This document shows positions 25,712 to 37,590 of a stretch of 64,000 nucleotides of DNA, piece by piece. The notes under the pieces are model-generated. The model made no database searches. It had not been told where the DNA came from and worked only from the letters and a program-made list of their open reading frames with translations. How positions within the stretch are numbered: position 1 is the stretch's first letter; each line of letters begins with the position of its first letter. The position numbers were made by a program, and so were the translations under genes. Origin of the DNA: Aristolochia californica (lineage: Eukaryota; Streptophyta; Magnoliopsida; Piperales; Aristolochiaceae); the NCBI GenBank assembly GCA_029961685.1, contig JARWKL010000004.1, forward strand, positions 21,147,610 through 21,211,609, read 5' to 3'.

Positions 25712-28700
25712 TAGGGAAAAGGGGAAGGAAGGGATTTTTAACTGAGAATTGACTTCCAATCCATAAGTCATTCCTTACAAAAATTTAGCCCGTTACACAT
25801 GATAAATCATTTTACAATCATCTATGATCATTTGGTAAGCTTTTTGTAAATGGGCCAAATAATGTCTTGTTTCACTTGGGTAAATATCCCACCGCACGTT
25901 CATTTGGGAATTTAATTTTATTCTCGTTAAATGTTTTGGATCCATTGGTCATCTGCATCTTTAACATGTTTCAAGCATCCATATCCATTTTTTACAACAT
26001 GTGTAGAAAATCTATTTCTTAAAATTCCGGGCTATTAGGGTTGAACTTGTGGAATTTCCTGAACTTCGATAACAAAAGTTTTCTTTTCTTTTGTGGTGTG
26101 TAAATAAATTTTCTTTACTTACATTTTTTATTGCTTTAAATTCTTTCCAACTTAAACTCTAAAATTTTAATTTTTTGTGATTTATTTGCCTTTACTGTCT
26201 TTTTTTTATGAGATAAAGGGAAAGTGAAAACTCAAGTTTTGATTTAAGAAAAAAGTATACATCTAAAATGCAAATGCACAATGCACAAATGTAAAGAGAG
26301 ATAATTCCAAAAAGTTTTCGTAATTTTTAGGGATTGTAAACTCATTTTTATTTTTTATATCAGGTTTTGCAATAGTCGAGAAAAGGGGGAGGCGAGGGAT
26401 TTTTAACTGAGTATTGACACCCAATCCATTAGTCATTCCGCATAAAAATATAGCCCGTTATGCATGATAAATCACATTACAATCATCTTTCTTCGCTATG
26501 TCAACTTTTTGTAAATGGGAAAAATAATGGCTTGTTTCACTAGGGTAAATATTCCTCTGCACGTTTACTAAGGAATTTAATGTTATTCTTTTTAAAAGGT
26601 TTGGATTCATAGGTATTTTGCATCTTAAACATGGTTCAAGGATGCATATCCATTTTTTAAAACATGTGTCAAAAAATGTCCTTCTTATAAAATTCCAAGC
26701 TATTAGGGTTGAACTAGTGTAATTTCCCAAACTTGGATAACGAAAAGTTTGTGTTCATTTGTGGTGCGTGAATAAATTTCCATTACTTAAATTTTTTATT
26801 GCTTTAAACTTTTTCCTTACATAAACTCTAAAATTTTAATTTTGTTGTAATCTATTTGCCTTTTTTCTTTTTCCTTTTTGTTTACGAGATGAAGGGAAAG
26901 TGAAAACTCAAGTTTTGATTTAAGAAAAATGTATACATCTAAAATGGAAATGCAAAATGCACAAATGTAGAGAGAGATTATTTATCAAAAGTGTCTGTAA
27001 TTTTTGGGGATTGTAAACTCTTTCAATTTTTTTAGAATCAGGTTTGCAATCGTCGGGAAAAGGGGGAAGCGGGGGATTTTTAACAGAGTGTTGACACCCA
27101 ATATAATAGTCATTCCTCACAAAAATATAACCCGTTATGCATGATAAATCACTTTAAAATAATCTATGATTGTGATGTCATCTTTTTGTAAATGGGCAAA
27201 ATAATGTCTTGTTTGACTCAGGTAAATATCCCACCGCACGTTGACCTGGGAATTTAATGTTATTCTCTATAAAAGGTTTGGATCCAGAGGTCATTTTGAT
27301 GTATAACATGTTTCAAGCATGCATATTCAATTTTTAATACATGTGTAGAAAAATCTCTTTCTTATAAATTTCCGAGCTATTAGGGTTGAACTAGTGGAAT
27401 TGCCCAAACTTGGATAACAACACTTTTTGAGTTCATTTGTGGTGTGTGAATAAATTTTCTTTACTTACATTTGTTATCGCTTTAAATTCTATCCATACAT
27501 GAACTCTAAAATTTTTATTTTGTTGTAATCTATTTGCTTTTTATATCTTTTTTTGTATACGAGATGAAGGGAAAGTAAAAACACAAGTTTTGATTTAAGC
27601 AAAAAGTATACATCTAAAATGGAAATGCACAATACCAAAAAATAGAGAGAGATAATTCCAAAAAGTGTCTGTAATTTTTAGGGATTGTAAACTCGTTTTA
27701 GTTTTTATATTTCATGTTCTGCAAATATCGGGAAAAGGAGGTGGGGGATTTTTATCTGAGTGTTGACTCCCAATCAATAAGTCATTCCTTACAAAACTAT
27801 AGCCTGTTATGCATGACAAATTATTTAAAGATCATCTATGATCGTTAGGTCAGCTTTTTGTAAATGGGCAAAATAATGGCTTGTTTGACTCGAGTAAATA
27901 TCCCACCGCATGTTCACTTGGGAATTTAATGTTATTCTCTTTAAAATATTTCGATCCATAGGTAATTTGAAACTTTAACATGTTTCAAGCATGCATAACC
28001 AGTTTTTTAAAACATGTGTAGAAAAATCTCTTTCTTATAAAATTCCGATCTATTAGGATTAAACTAGTGGAATTTCCAAAACTGGATAACAAAACTTTTA
28101 TGTTCATTAGTGGCGGGTGAATAAATTTTCTTTCTTGTGATCTATTTGCCAGTTATCTCTTTTTTTTTTTTTTTTACAAGATGGAGGGAAAGTTAAATCT
28201 TAAATTTTTATTTATGAAAAAAGTATACATCTAAAATGGAAATGACAATGTACAAATGTAGAGAGAGATAATTCCAAATAGTGTCTGTAATTTTTAGGGA
28301 TTGTAAACTGTTTTTAGTTTTTACATATTAGGTTCTGCAATCGTCGACGAAAGGGGGAGGCGGGTGACTTTTAACTGAGTGTTGACTCCTAATCCATAAG
28401 TCATTCCTTACAAAAATATAGCCCGTTACGTATGATAAATCACTTTACAATCATCTATGATCGTTAGGTCAACTTTTTGTAAATGGGCCAAATAATGGCT
28501 TGTTTCACTCGGGCAAATATCCCACCGCACGTTTATTTGGGAATTTAATGTTATTCTCATTAAATGTTTTGGATCCATTGGTCATTTGCATCTTTAACAT
28601 GTTTCAAGCATCCATATCCATTTTTTAAAACCTGTGTAGAAAACCTATTTCTTAAAAAATTCCAGGCTATTAGGGTTGAACTTGTGGAATTTCCCGAACT

Positions 28701-30250
28701 TTGATAACAAAAGTTTTGTTCTTTTGTGGTGTGTGAATAAATTTTCTTTACTTATATTTTTTATTGCTTTAAATTATTTCCATACAAAAGCTCTAAAATT
28801 TTAATTTTTTGTGATTTATTTGCCTTTACTGTCTTTTTTTTTACGAGATAAAGGGAAAGTGAAAACTCAAGTTTTGATTTAAGAAAAAAGTATACATCTA
28901 AAATGCAAATGCACAATGCACAAATGTAAAGAGAGATAATTCCAAAAAGTGTCTGTAATTTTTAGGCATTGTAAACTCATACTGGAATCGTCAGGAAAAG
29001 GGGGAGGCGGGGGATTTTTAACTGAGTGTTGACACCCAATCCATTAGTCATTCCTCTTAAAAATATAGCCCGTTATGCATGATAAATCACTTTACAATCA
29101 TCTTTCTTCACTATGTCAGCTTTTTGTAAATGGGAAAAATAATGGCTTGTTTGACTCGGGTAAATATCCCACCGTATGTTTACTTAGGAATTTAATGTTA
29201 TTCTTTTTAAAAGGTTTGGATCCATAGGTAATTTACATCTTAAACATGGTTCAAGGATGCTTATCTATTTTTTAAAACATGTGTTGAAAAATGTCCTTCT
29301 TATAAAATTCCAAGCTATTAGGGTTGAACTAGTGTAATTTCCCAAACTTGAACTAGTGTGAATAAATTTCCATTACTTACATTTTTTATTGCTTTATATT
29401 CTTTCCTTACATAAACTCTAAAATTTTAATTTTGTTGTAATCTATTTGCCTTTTTTTTTTTTGGTTTACGAGATGAAGGGAAAGTGAAAACTCAAGTTTT
29501 GATTTAAGAAATATGTATACATCTAAAATGGAAATGCACAATGCACAATTGTAGAGAGAGATAATTTAACAAAAGTGCCTATAATTTTTGGGGATTGTAA
29601 ACTCTTTCAATTTTTTTAGAATCAGGTTTGCAATCGTCGGGAAAAGGGGGAGGTGGGGGATTTTTAACTGAGTGTTGACACCCAATCCAATAGTAATTCC
29701 TCACAAAAATATAACCCGTTATGCATGATAAAACACTTTAAAATAATCTATGATTGCTATGTCATCTTTTGGTAAATGGGCAAAATAATGTCTTGTTTGA
29801 CTCAGGTAAATATCCCACCGCATGTTGACTTGGGAATTTAATGTTATTCTCTATAAAAGGTTTGGATCCATAGGTCATTTTGATGTATAACATGTTTCAA
29901 GCATGCATATCAAATTTTTAAAACATGTGTAGAAAAATCACTTTCTTATAAAATGCCGATCTATTAGGGTTGAACTAGTGGAATTTCCAAAACTGGATAA
30001 CAAAACTTTTATGTTCATTAATGGTGGGTGAATAAATTTTCTTTGTTGTGATCTATTTGCCATTTATCTCTTTTTTTTTTTTACGAGACGGAGGGAAAGT
30101 GAAAACTTAAGTTTTTAATTAAGAAAAAAGTATACATCTAAAACGGAAATGACAATCTACAAATGTAGAGAGAGATAATTCCAAATAGTGTCTGTAATTT
30201 TTAGGGATTGTAAACTATTTTTAGTTTTTACATAGTAGGTTCTGCAATCG
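25712..30250. repeat. Four-monomer block and a second copy lacking one monomer
   Basis: Landmarks are at 25712, 26376, 27053, 27728, 28344, 28991 and 29637. The following pairs share private variants. 25712 and 28344 share GGGCCAAATAATG and GATCCATTGGTCAT. 26376 and 28991 share ACACCCAATCCATTAGTCAT and TTCACTATGTCAGC-like sequence. 27053 and 29637 share TTTTTAGAATCAGGTTTGC and GATGTATAACATG. Both 28344 and the next landmark, 30251, follow GTGAATAAATTTTCTTTnTTGTGATC-like sequence in which about 50 bp is deleted (28130 and 30038). In the second copy the counterpart of 27728 is absent: the 29637 unit passes straight from the 27053 class to the 27728/28344 class. A 16-base T-run occurs at 28160-28175. 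Confidence 0.85.
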
Positions 30251-31533
30251 TCGACAAGAGGGGGAGGCGGGTGATTTTTAACTGAGTGTTGACTCCCAAT
30301 CCATAAGTCATTCCTTAAAAAAATATAGCCCATTACGTATGATAAATCACTTTACAATCATCTATGATCGTTAGGTCAACTTTTTGTAAATGGGAAAAAT
30401 AATGGCTTGTTTGACTCGGGAAAATATCCTACCGCACGTTCACTTGGGAATTTATTGTTATTATCTTTAAAATGTTTGGATCCATAGGTCATTTGCATCT
30501 TTAACATGTTTCAAGCATGCATGTCAATTTTTTAAAACAAGTGTAGAAAAATCTCTTTCTTATAAACTTCCGAGATATTAGGGTTGAACTACTGGAATTT
30601 CCAAAACTAGGATAACAAAACTTTTGGGTTCATTTGTGGTGTGTGAATAAATTTTCTTTACTTACATTTAGTATTTCTTTAAATTCTTTCCATACTTAAA
30701 CTCTAAAATTTTCATTTTGTTGTGATCTATTTGCCTTTTCTCTCTTTTTTTTTACGAGATGAAGGGAAAGTGAAAACTCAAGTTTTGTTTTAAGAAAAAA
30801 GTATATATCTAAAATGGAAATACCCAATTCACAAATGTAGAGAGTGATAATTCCAAAAACTTTCTGTAATTCTTAGAGATTATAAACTCATTTTAGTTTG
30901 TATATATCAGGTTCTACGATTGTTGGGAAAAGGGGGAGGCGGGGGATTTTTTACTCAGTCTTGACTCCCAATCCATAAGTCATTCCTTAAAAAAATATAA
31001 CCCGTTACACATGATAAATCTCTTTACATTCTTTTATGATCAGTAGGTCAGCTTTTTGTAAATTGGCAAAATAATGGCTTGTGTGACTTGGGTAAATATC
31101 CCACCGCACGTTCACTTGGGAATTTAATATTATTCTCTTTAAATGGTTTTGATCCATAGGTCTTTGCATCTTTAATATGTTTCAAGCATGCATATCCATT
31201 TTTTAAAACAAGTGTAGAAAGATCCCTTCCTTATAAAATTCCGAGCTATTAGAGTTGAACTAGTGGAATTTCCCAAACTAAGATAACAAAACTTTTGTGT
31301 TACTTTAAATTTTCTTTACTTACATTTTTTATTGCTTTAAATTCTTTCTATGCATAAACTCTAAAATTTTCATTTTGTCGTGATCTATTTGCCTTTTATC
31401 TCTTTTTTTTTTATGAGATGAAGGGAAAGTGAAAACTCAAGTTTTTATTTAAGAAAAAAGTATTCAACTAAAAGGGAAATGCAAAATGCACAAAAGTAAA
31501 TAAAAAAAATTCAAAAAAATGTTTGTAATTTTT

Positions 31534-31555
31534 AGGGGAAGGTGGGGGATTTTTA
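31534..31555. repeat. Second ectopic copy of a G-rich landmark fragment
   Basis: The usual GGGATTGTAAACTC after TTTTTA is replaced by GGGGAAGGTGGGGGATTTTT, which then runs into AGTTTTTATATATCAG. The same G-rich string occurs at its proper place about 57 bp further on (31588-31607). The counterpart monomers at 35310 and 38005 keep the normal GGGATTGTGAACTC, so the substitution is specific to this copy. A short backward template switch would produce it. Confidence 0.88.
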
Positions 31556-32603
31556 GTTTTTATATATCAGTTTCTAAAATCGTTTGGAAAAGGGGAAGGT
31601 GGGGGATTTTTAACTAAGTGTTGACTCCCAATCTATAATTCATTCCTTACAAACATATATCCCGTTACGCATGATAAACCACTTTACAATCATCTATGAT
31701 CGTTAGGTCATCTTTTTGTAAATGGGCAAAATAATCGCTTGTTTGACTCGGATAAATATCCAACCGCATGTTCACTTGGGAATTTAATGTTATTCTCTTT
31801 AAAAGGTTTTGATCCATAGGTCATTTGCTTCTTTAACATGTTCCAAGCATGCATATCCATTTTTTAAAACAAGTGTAGAAAAATCTCTTTCTTATAAAAT
31901 TCCAAGCTATAAGGGTTGAACTAGTGGAATTTTCCATAGCTTAGATAACAAAACGTTTGTGTACATTTGTGGTGTGTGAAAATTTTATTTACTTACATTT
32001 ATCATTTCTTTAAATTCTTCCCACACATCAATTCTAAAATTTTCATTTTTTTGTGATCTATTTGCCTTTTATCTCTCTTTTTTCTTTACGATATGAAGGG
32101 AAACTGAAAAATCTAGTTTTGATTTAAGAAAAAAGTCTACATCTAAAATGGGAATGCATAATGCACAAACATAGAGAGAGATAATTCCAAAAAGTGTCTA
32201 TAATTTTTAGGGATTGTAAACTTTTTTTCGTTTTTATATATCAGTTTCTACAACCTTCAGGAAAAGAGGGTGGCAGGGGATTTTCAACGGAGTATTGACT
32301 CCCAATCCATAAGTCATTCCTTACAAAAATATAGCCGATTACGCATTATAAATCACTTTAAAATCATCTATGATCATTAGGTCCGCATTTTGTAAATGGG
32401 CAAAAAAATGACTTGTTTGACTCAGGTAAATATCCCACCGCACATTCACTTGGGAATTTAATTTTATTCTCTTTAAAAGGTTTGGATCCACAGGGCATTT
32501 GCATCTTTAACATGTTTCAAGAATGCATATCCATTTTTTAAAACATGTGTAGAAAAATTTCTTTCATATAAAATTCCGAGCTATTAGGGTTGAACTAGAA
32601 GAA

Positions 32604-32624
32604 TTTAGGGTGTAGGGTTTAGGG
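32604..32624 (+). repeat. Plant telomere-like units in a satellite monomer, copy 1
   Basis: The sequence reads TTTAGGG, TGTAGGG, TTTAGGG, directly after CTAGAAGAA, in the place where other monomers have TTTCCCAAACTTGGATAAC. It is followed by TCAATAAATTCTC. In this copy the segment between two GTCAATAAATT repeats, present at 36406-36447, has been lost. Confidence 0.9.
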
Positions 32625-34030
32625 TCAATAAATTCTCTTTACTTACATTTTTATTGCTTTAAATTCTTTCTATACATAAACTCTAAAATTTTAATTTTAT
32701 TGTAATCTATTTGCCTTTTATCACTTTTTTTGTTTACCAAATGAAGGGAAAGTAAAAACTCAAATTTTGATTGAAGAAAAAAGTATACATCTGAAATGGA
32801 AATGCAGAATGCACAAATGTAGAGAGAGAGATTTCCAAAAAGTGTATGTAATTTTTAGGGATTGTAAACTCTTTTTAGTTTTTATATATCAGGTTTTGCA
32901 TTCACCAAGAAAAGGGGGAGGCGGGGGATTTTTAACTGAGTGTTCACTCCGAATCCATTAGCCATTCCTTGCCAAAATATAGCCCGTTACGCATGAGAAA
33001 TCACTTTACAATCATCTATGATCGTTATGTCAGCTTTTTGTAAATGGCAAAATAATGGCTTGTTTGACTCCGGCAAAGATCTCACCACACGTTCACTTGG
33101 GAATTTAATGTTATTCTCTTTAAAAGGTTTGGATCCATAGGTCATTTGCATCTTTAACATTTTTCAAGCATGCATATCCGAGCTATTAGGGTTGAATTAG
33201 TGGAATTTCCAAAACTTGGATAAAAAAACTTTTGTGTTAATTTTTGGTGTGTGAATAAATTTTCTTTACTTACGTTAGTTATTTCTTTAAATTCTTTCCA
33301 TACATAAATTCTAAAATTTTCATTATTGTGTGATCTATTTGCCTTTTATCTCTTTTGTTGTTTACGAGATGAAGGGAAAGTGAAAGCACATGTTTTGATT
33401 TAAGAAAAAAGTTTACATCTAAAATTTAAATCCACAGTGTAAAATTGTACAGAGATATAATTCCAAAAAGTGTCTGTAATTTTTAGGGATTATAAACTCT
33501 TTCTAGTTTTTATGTATCAAATTCTGCTATCGTCAGGAAAAGGGTGAGGCAGGGGAAATTTATGTGAGTGTTGACTCCCAATCATTAAGTCATTCCTTAC
33601 AAAAATATAGCCCGTTACACCAGATAAATCACTTTATAATATTCTATGATCGTTAGGTCAATTTTTTTAATGGGAAAAATAATGGCTAGTTTGAATTGGG
33701 TAAATATCCCACGGCACGTTCACTTCGAAATTTAATGGTATTCTCTTTAAAAGGTTTGGATCCATAGGTCATTTACATCTTTAACATGTTTCAAGCATGC
33801 ATATCCATTTTTTAAAAACATGCGAAAAAAGGTCTCTTTCTTATAAAATTTTGAGCTATTAGGGTTGAACTAGTGGAAAGTGAAAACACAAACTTTGTTT
33901 AAGAGAAAGGTTTATATCTAAAATGGAAGTGCACAATGCACAAATATAGAGAGAGTAATTCAAAAAAGTGTCTATAATTTTTAAGGATTGTAAAGTCATT
34001 TTAGTTTTTATATTTCATGTTCTGGAATAG

Positions 34031-37000
34031 TTGGGAAAAGGGGGAGGCGGGGGATTATGAACTGAGTGTTCACTCCGAATCTATAAGTAATTATATACAA
34101 AAATATAGCCCGTTGCGCATGATAAATCACTTTACAATCATCTATAATTGTTAGGTCAGCTTTTTGTAAATGGGCAAAATAATGGCTAGTTTGAGTCGGG
34201 CAAATATCCTACCGCACTTTCACTTGGGAATTTATTGTTATTATCTTTAAAATGTTTGGATCCATAGGTCATTTGCATCTTTAACATGTTTCAAACATGC
34301 ATATCAATTTTTTAAAACATGTGTAGAAAAATCTCTTTCTTATAAAATTCCGAGATATTAGGGTTGAACTAGTGGAATTTCCAAAACTAGGATAACAAAA
34401 CTTTTGGGTTCATTTGTGGTGTGTGAATAAATTTTCTTTACTTACATTTAGTATTTCTTTAAATTCTTTCCATACTTAGACTCTAAAATTTTCATTTTGT
34501 TGTGATCTATTTGCCTTTTCTCTCTTTTTTTTACGAGATGAAGGGAAAGTGAAAACTCAAGTTTTGTTTTAAGAAATAATTATATATTTAAAATGGAAAT
34601 ACCCAATTCAAAAATGTAGAGAGTGATAATTCCAAAAATTTCTGTAATTCTTAGAGATTATAAACTATTTTTAGTTTTTACATATCAGGTTTTGTGATCG
34701 TCGGGAAAAGGGGGAGGCGGGGGATTTTTTACTCTGTCTTGACTCCCAATCCATAAGTCATTCCTTAAAAAAAAATAGCCCATTACACATGATAAATCTC
34801 TTTACATTCTTTTATGATTGTTTGGTCAGTTTTATGTAAATGGGCAAAATAATGGCTAGTGTGACTCGGGTAAATATCCCACCGCACGTTCACTTGGGAA
34901 TTTAATATTATTCTCTTTAAAAGGTTTGGATCCATAGGTCGTTGCATCTATAATATGTTTCAAGCATGCATATCCATTTTTTAAAACATGTGTAGAAAAA
35001 TCTCTTCCTTATCAAATTCCGAGCTATTAGAGTTGAACTAGTGGAATTTTCCAAACTAAGATAACAAAACTTTTGTGTTCATTTAAATGTTTTTACTTAC
35101 ATTTGTTATTGCTTTAAATTCTTTCTATACATAAACTCTAAAATTTTCATTTTGTCATGATCTATTTGCCTTTTATCTCTTTTTTGGTATTATGAGATGA
35201 AAGGAAAGTGAAAACTCAAGTTTTTATTTAAGAAAAAAATATTCAACTAAAATGGAAATGTATAATGCACAAAAGTAGAGAGAAAAAATTCAAAAAATGT
35301 CTGTAATTTTTCGGGATTGTGAACTCTTTTTAGTTTTTATATATCAGTTTCTGAAATCGTCTGGAAAAGGGGAAGGTGGGGGATTTTTAACTAACTGTTG
35401 ACTCCCAATCTATAATTCATTCCTTGCAAAAATATATCCCGTTACGCATGATAAATCACTTTACAATCATCTACGATCGTTTGGTCACTTTTTGGTAAAT
35501 GGGCAAAATAATCGCTTATTTGAATCGGATAAATATCCAACCTCACGTTCACTTGGGAATTTAATTTTATTCTCTTTAAAAGGTTTTTATCCATAGGTCA
35601 TTTGCATCTTTAAAATGTCCAAGCATGCATGTCCATTTTTTAAAACATGTGTAGAAAAATCTCTTTCTTATAAAATTCCAAGCTATAAGGGTTGAACAAG
35701 TGGAATTTTCCATAACTTAGATAACAAAACGTTTGTGTACATTTGTGGTGTGTGAATAAATTCTATTTACTTACATTTGTCATTTCTTTAAATTATTTCC
35801 ACACATCAACTCTAAAATTTTCATTTTGTTGTGATCTATTTGCCTTTTATCTCTCTCTCTTTTTTTTTTACGATATGAAGGGAAACTGAAAACTGTAATT
35901 TTGATTTAAGAAAAAAGTATACATCTAAAATGGGAATGCATAATGCACAAACGTAGAGAGAGATAATTCCAAAAAGTGTCTATAATTTTTAGGGACTGTA
36001 AATTATTTTTAGTTTTTATATATCAGTTTCTACGATCTTCAAAAAAAGGGGGTGGTAGGGGATTTTTAACTGAGTATTGACTCCCAATCCATAAGTCATT
36101 CCTTACAAAAAGATAGCCCATTACGCATTATAAATCAATTTACAATCATCTATGATCGTTAGGTCAGCTTTTTGTAAATGGGCAAAAAAATGGCTTATTT
36201 GACTTGGGTAAATATCCCACCGCACATTCACTTGGGAATTTAATTTTATTCTCTTTAAAAGGTTTGGATTCATAGGTCATTTGCATCTTTAACATGTTTC
36301 AAGAATGCATATCACTTTTTCAAAACATGTGTAAAAAAATCTCTTCCATATAAAATTCAGAGCTATTAGGGTTGAACTAGTAGAATTTAGGGTTTAGGGT
36401 TTAGGGTCAATAAATTTTTGTGTTCATTTGTGGTCTGTCAATAAATTCTCTTTACTTACATTTTTATTGCTTTAAATTCTTTCCATACATAAACTCAAAA
36501 ATTTTAATTTTATTGTGATCTATTAGCGTTTTATCTCTTTTTTTGTTTACGAGATGAAGAGAAAGTGAAAACTCAAATTTTGATTTAGACAAAAGTATAC
36601 ATTTGAAATAAAAATGCAGAATGCGCAAATGTAGAGAGAGAGATTTCCAAAAAGTGTATGTAATTTTTAGGGATTGTAAACTCTTTTTAGTTTTTATATA
36701 TCAGGTTCTGCATTCGCCAAGAAAAGGGGGAGGCGGGGGATTTTTAACTAAGTGTTGACTCCCAATCCATAAGTCATTCCTTACCGAAATATAGCCCATT
36801 ACGCATTAGAACTCACTTTACAATCATCTATGATCGTTATGTCAGCTTTTCATAAATGTCAAAATAATGGCTTGTTTGACTCCGGCAAGGATCACACCGC
36901 ACATTCACTTGGGAATTTAATGTTATTCTCTTTAAAAGGTTTGGATCCATAGGTCATTTGCATCTTTAACATGTTTCAAGCATGCATATCCATTTTTAAA

Positions 37001-37590
37001 AACATGCGTAGAAAAATCTCTTTCGTATAAAATTTCGAGCTATTAGGGTTGAACTAGTGGAATTGCCAAAACTTGGATAAAAAAAGTTTTGTGTTAATTT
37101 TTGGTGTGTGAATAAATTTTCTTTACTTACATTAGTTTTGCTTTAAATATTTTTCATACATAAACTCTAAAATTTTCATTATTGTGAGATCTATTTGTCT
37201 TTTATCTCTTTTGTTGTTTACGAGATGAAGGGAAAGTGAAAGCACTTGTTTTGATTTAAGAAAAAAGTGTACATCTAAAATGGAAATGCACAGTGTAAAA
37301 TTGAACAGAGATATAATTCCAAAAAGTATCTATAATTTTTAGGGATTATAAACTCTTTCTAGTTTTTATGTATCAGATTCAGCAATCGTCGGGAAAAGGG
37401 TGAGGCGGGGAAATTTTATGTGAGTGTTGACTCCCAATCATTAAGTCATTCTTTAAAAAAATATATCTCATTACGCAAGATAAATCACTTTATAATATTC
37501 TATGATCGTTAGGACAATTTTTTTAACGGGAAAAATAATGGCTAGTTTGAATTGGGTAAATATCCCACGGCATGTTCACTTGGGAATTTA
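34031..37590. repeat. Higher-order repeat, second copy (~3.5 kb)
   Basis: Landmarks are at 34031, 34701, 35360, 36039, 36717 and 37389. The block is closely related to 30.4-33.8 kb at an offset of about 3.78 kb. The start (33880-34170) instead matches the region before and after 41421 (AAAACACAAACTTTGTTTAAG, AAAGTCATTTTAGTTTTTAT, TTTCATGTTCTGGAAT). The four monomers from about 34.9 kb repeat again from about 37.59 kb. This block holds the least degenerate telomere-like tract, 36386-36406. A (TC)-rich stretch, TCTCTCTCTCTTTT, lies near 35850-35864, where other monomers have a plain T-tract. Confidence 0.87.
36386..36406 (+). repeat. Three perfect TTTAGGG units in a satellite monomer, copy 2
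   Basis: Three exact, contiguous TTTAGGG units follow CTAGTAGAA and precede TCAATAAAT. TTTAGGG is the telomere repeat of most land plants. The tract is embedded in an otherwise normal 678 bp satellite unit, at the same position as in the three sister copies, so it was inherited by satellite amplification and is not a random array of telomere DNA. Confidence 0.93.

Larger units (their letters stand above)
30251..34030. repeat. Higher-order repeat, first copy (~3.78 kb)
   Basis: Landmarks are at 30251, 30923, 31583, 32257, 32905 and 33533. From about 30.41 kb the block repeats 3.78 kb downstream. Matching landmarks are 30923/34701, 31583/35360, 32257/36039, 32905/36717 and 33533/37389. The offset grows from 3778 to 3856 because this copy has lost segments. 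One loss is near 32625, between two GTCAATAAATT repeats. Another is near 33178, where CATGCATATCCGAGCTATT skips about 46 bp. The last unit is only 498 bp, with about 180 bp lost at 33876. Private variants include ATTTTTTACTC, GGATTTTCAACGGAGTATTG, CACCAAGAAAAGG and AAATTTATGTGAGTG. Confidence 0.88.

Noticed and set aside
26458..26730. A 90-codon open frame on the minus strand, the longest in the window
   Set aside because: It lies wholly inside one monomer; the same frame is broken by stops in sister monomers and nothing in it resembles a known domain.
32767..32961. Plus-strand open frames ending near the G-rich block (also near 1303 and 7426)
   Set aside because: They read the same repeat segment by chance; length depends on local indels, not on a conserved start and stop.
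35850..35870. TCTCTCTCTC stretch as a microsatellite locus
   Set aside because: It is a five-unit variant of the monomer's T-tract region, too short to list as a separate repeat.
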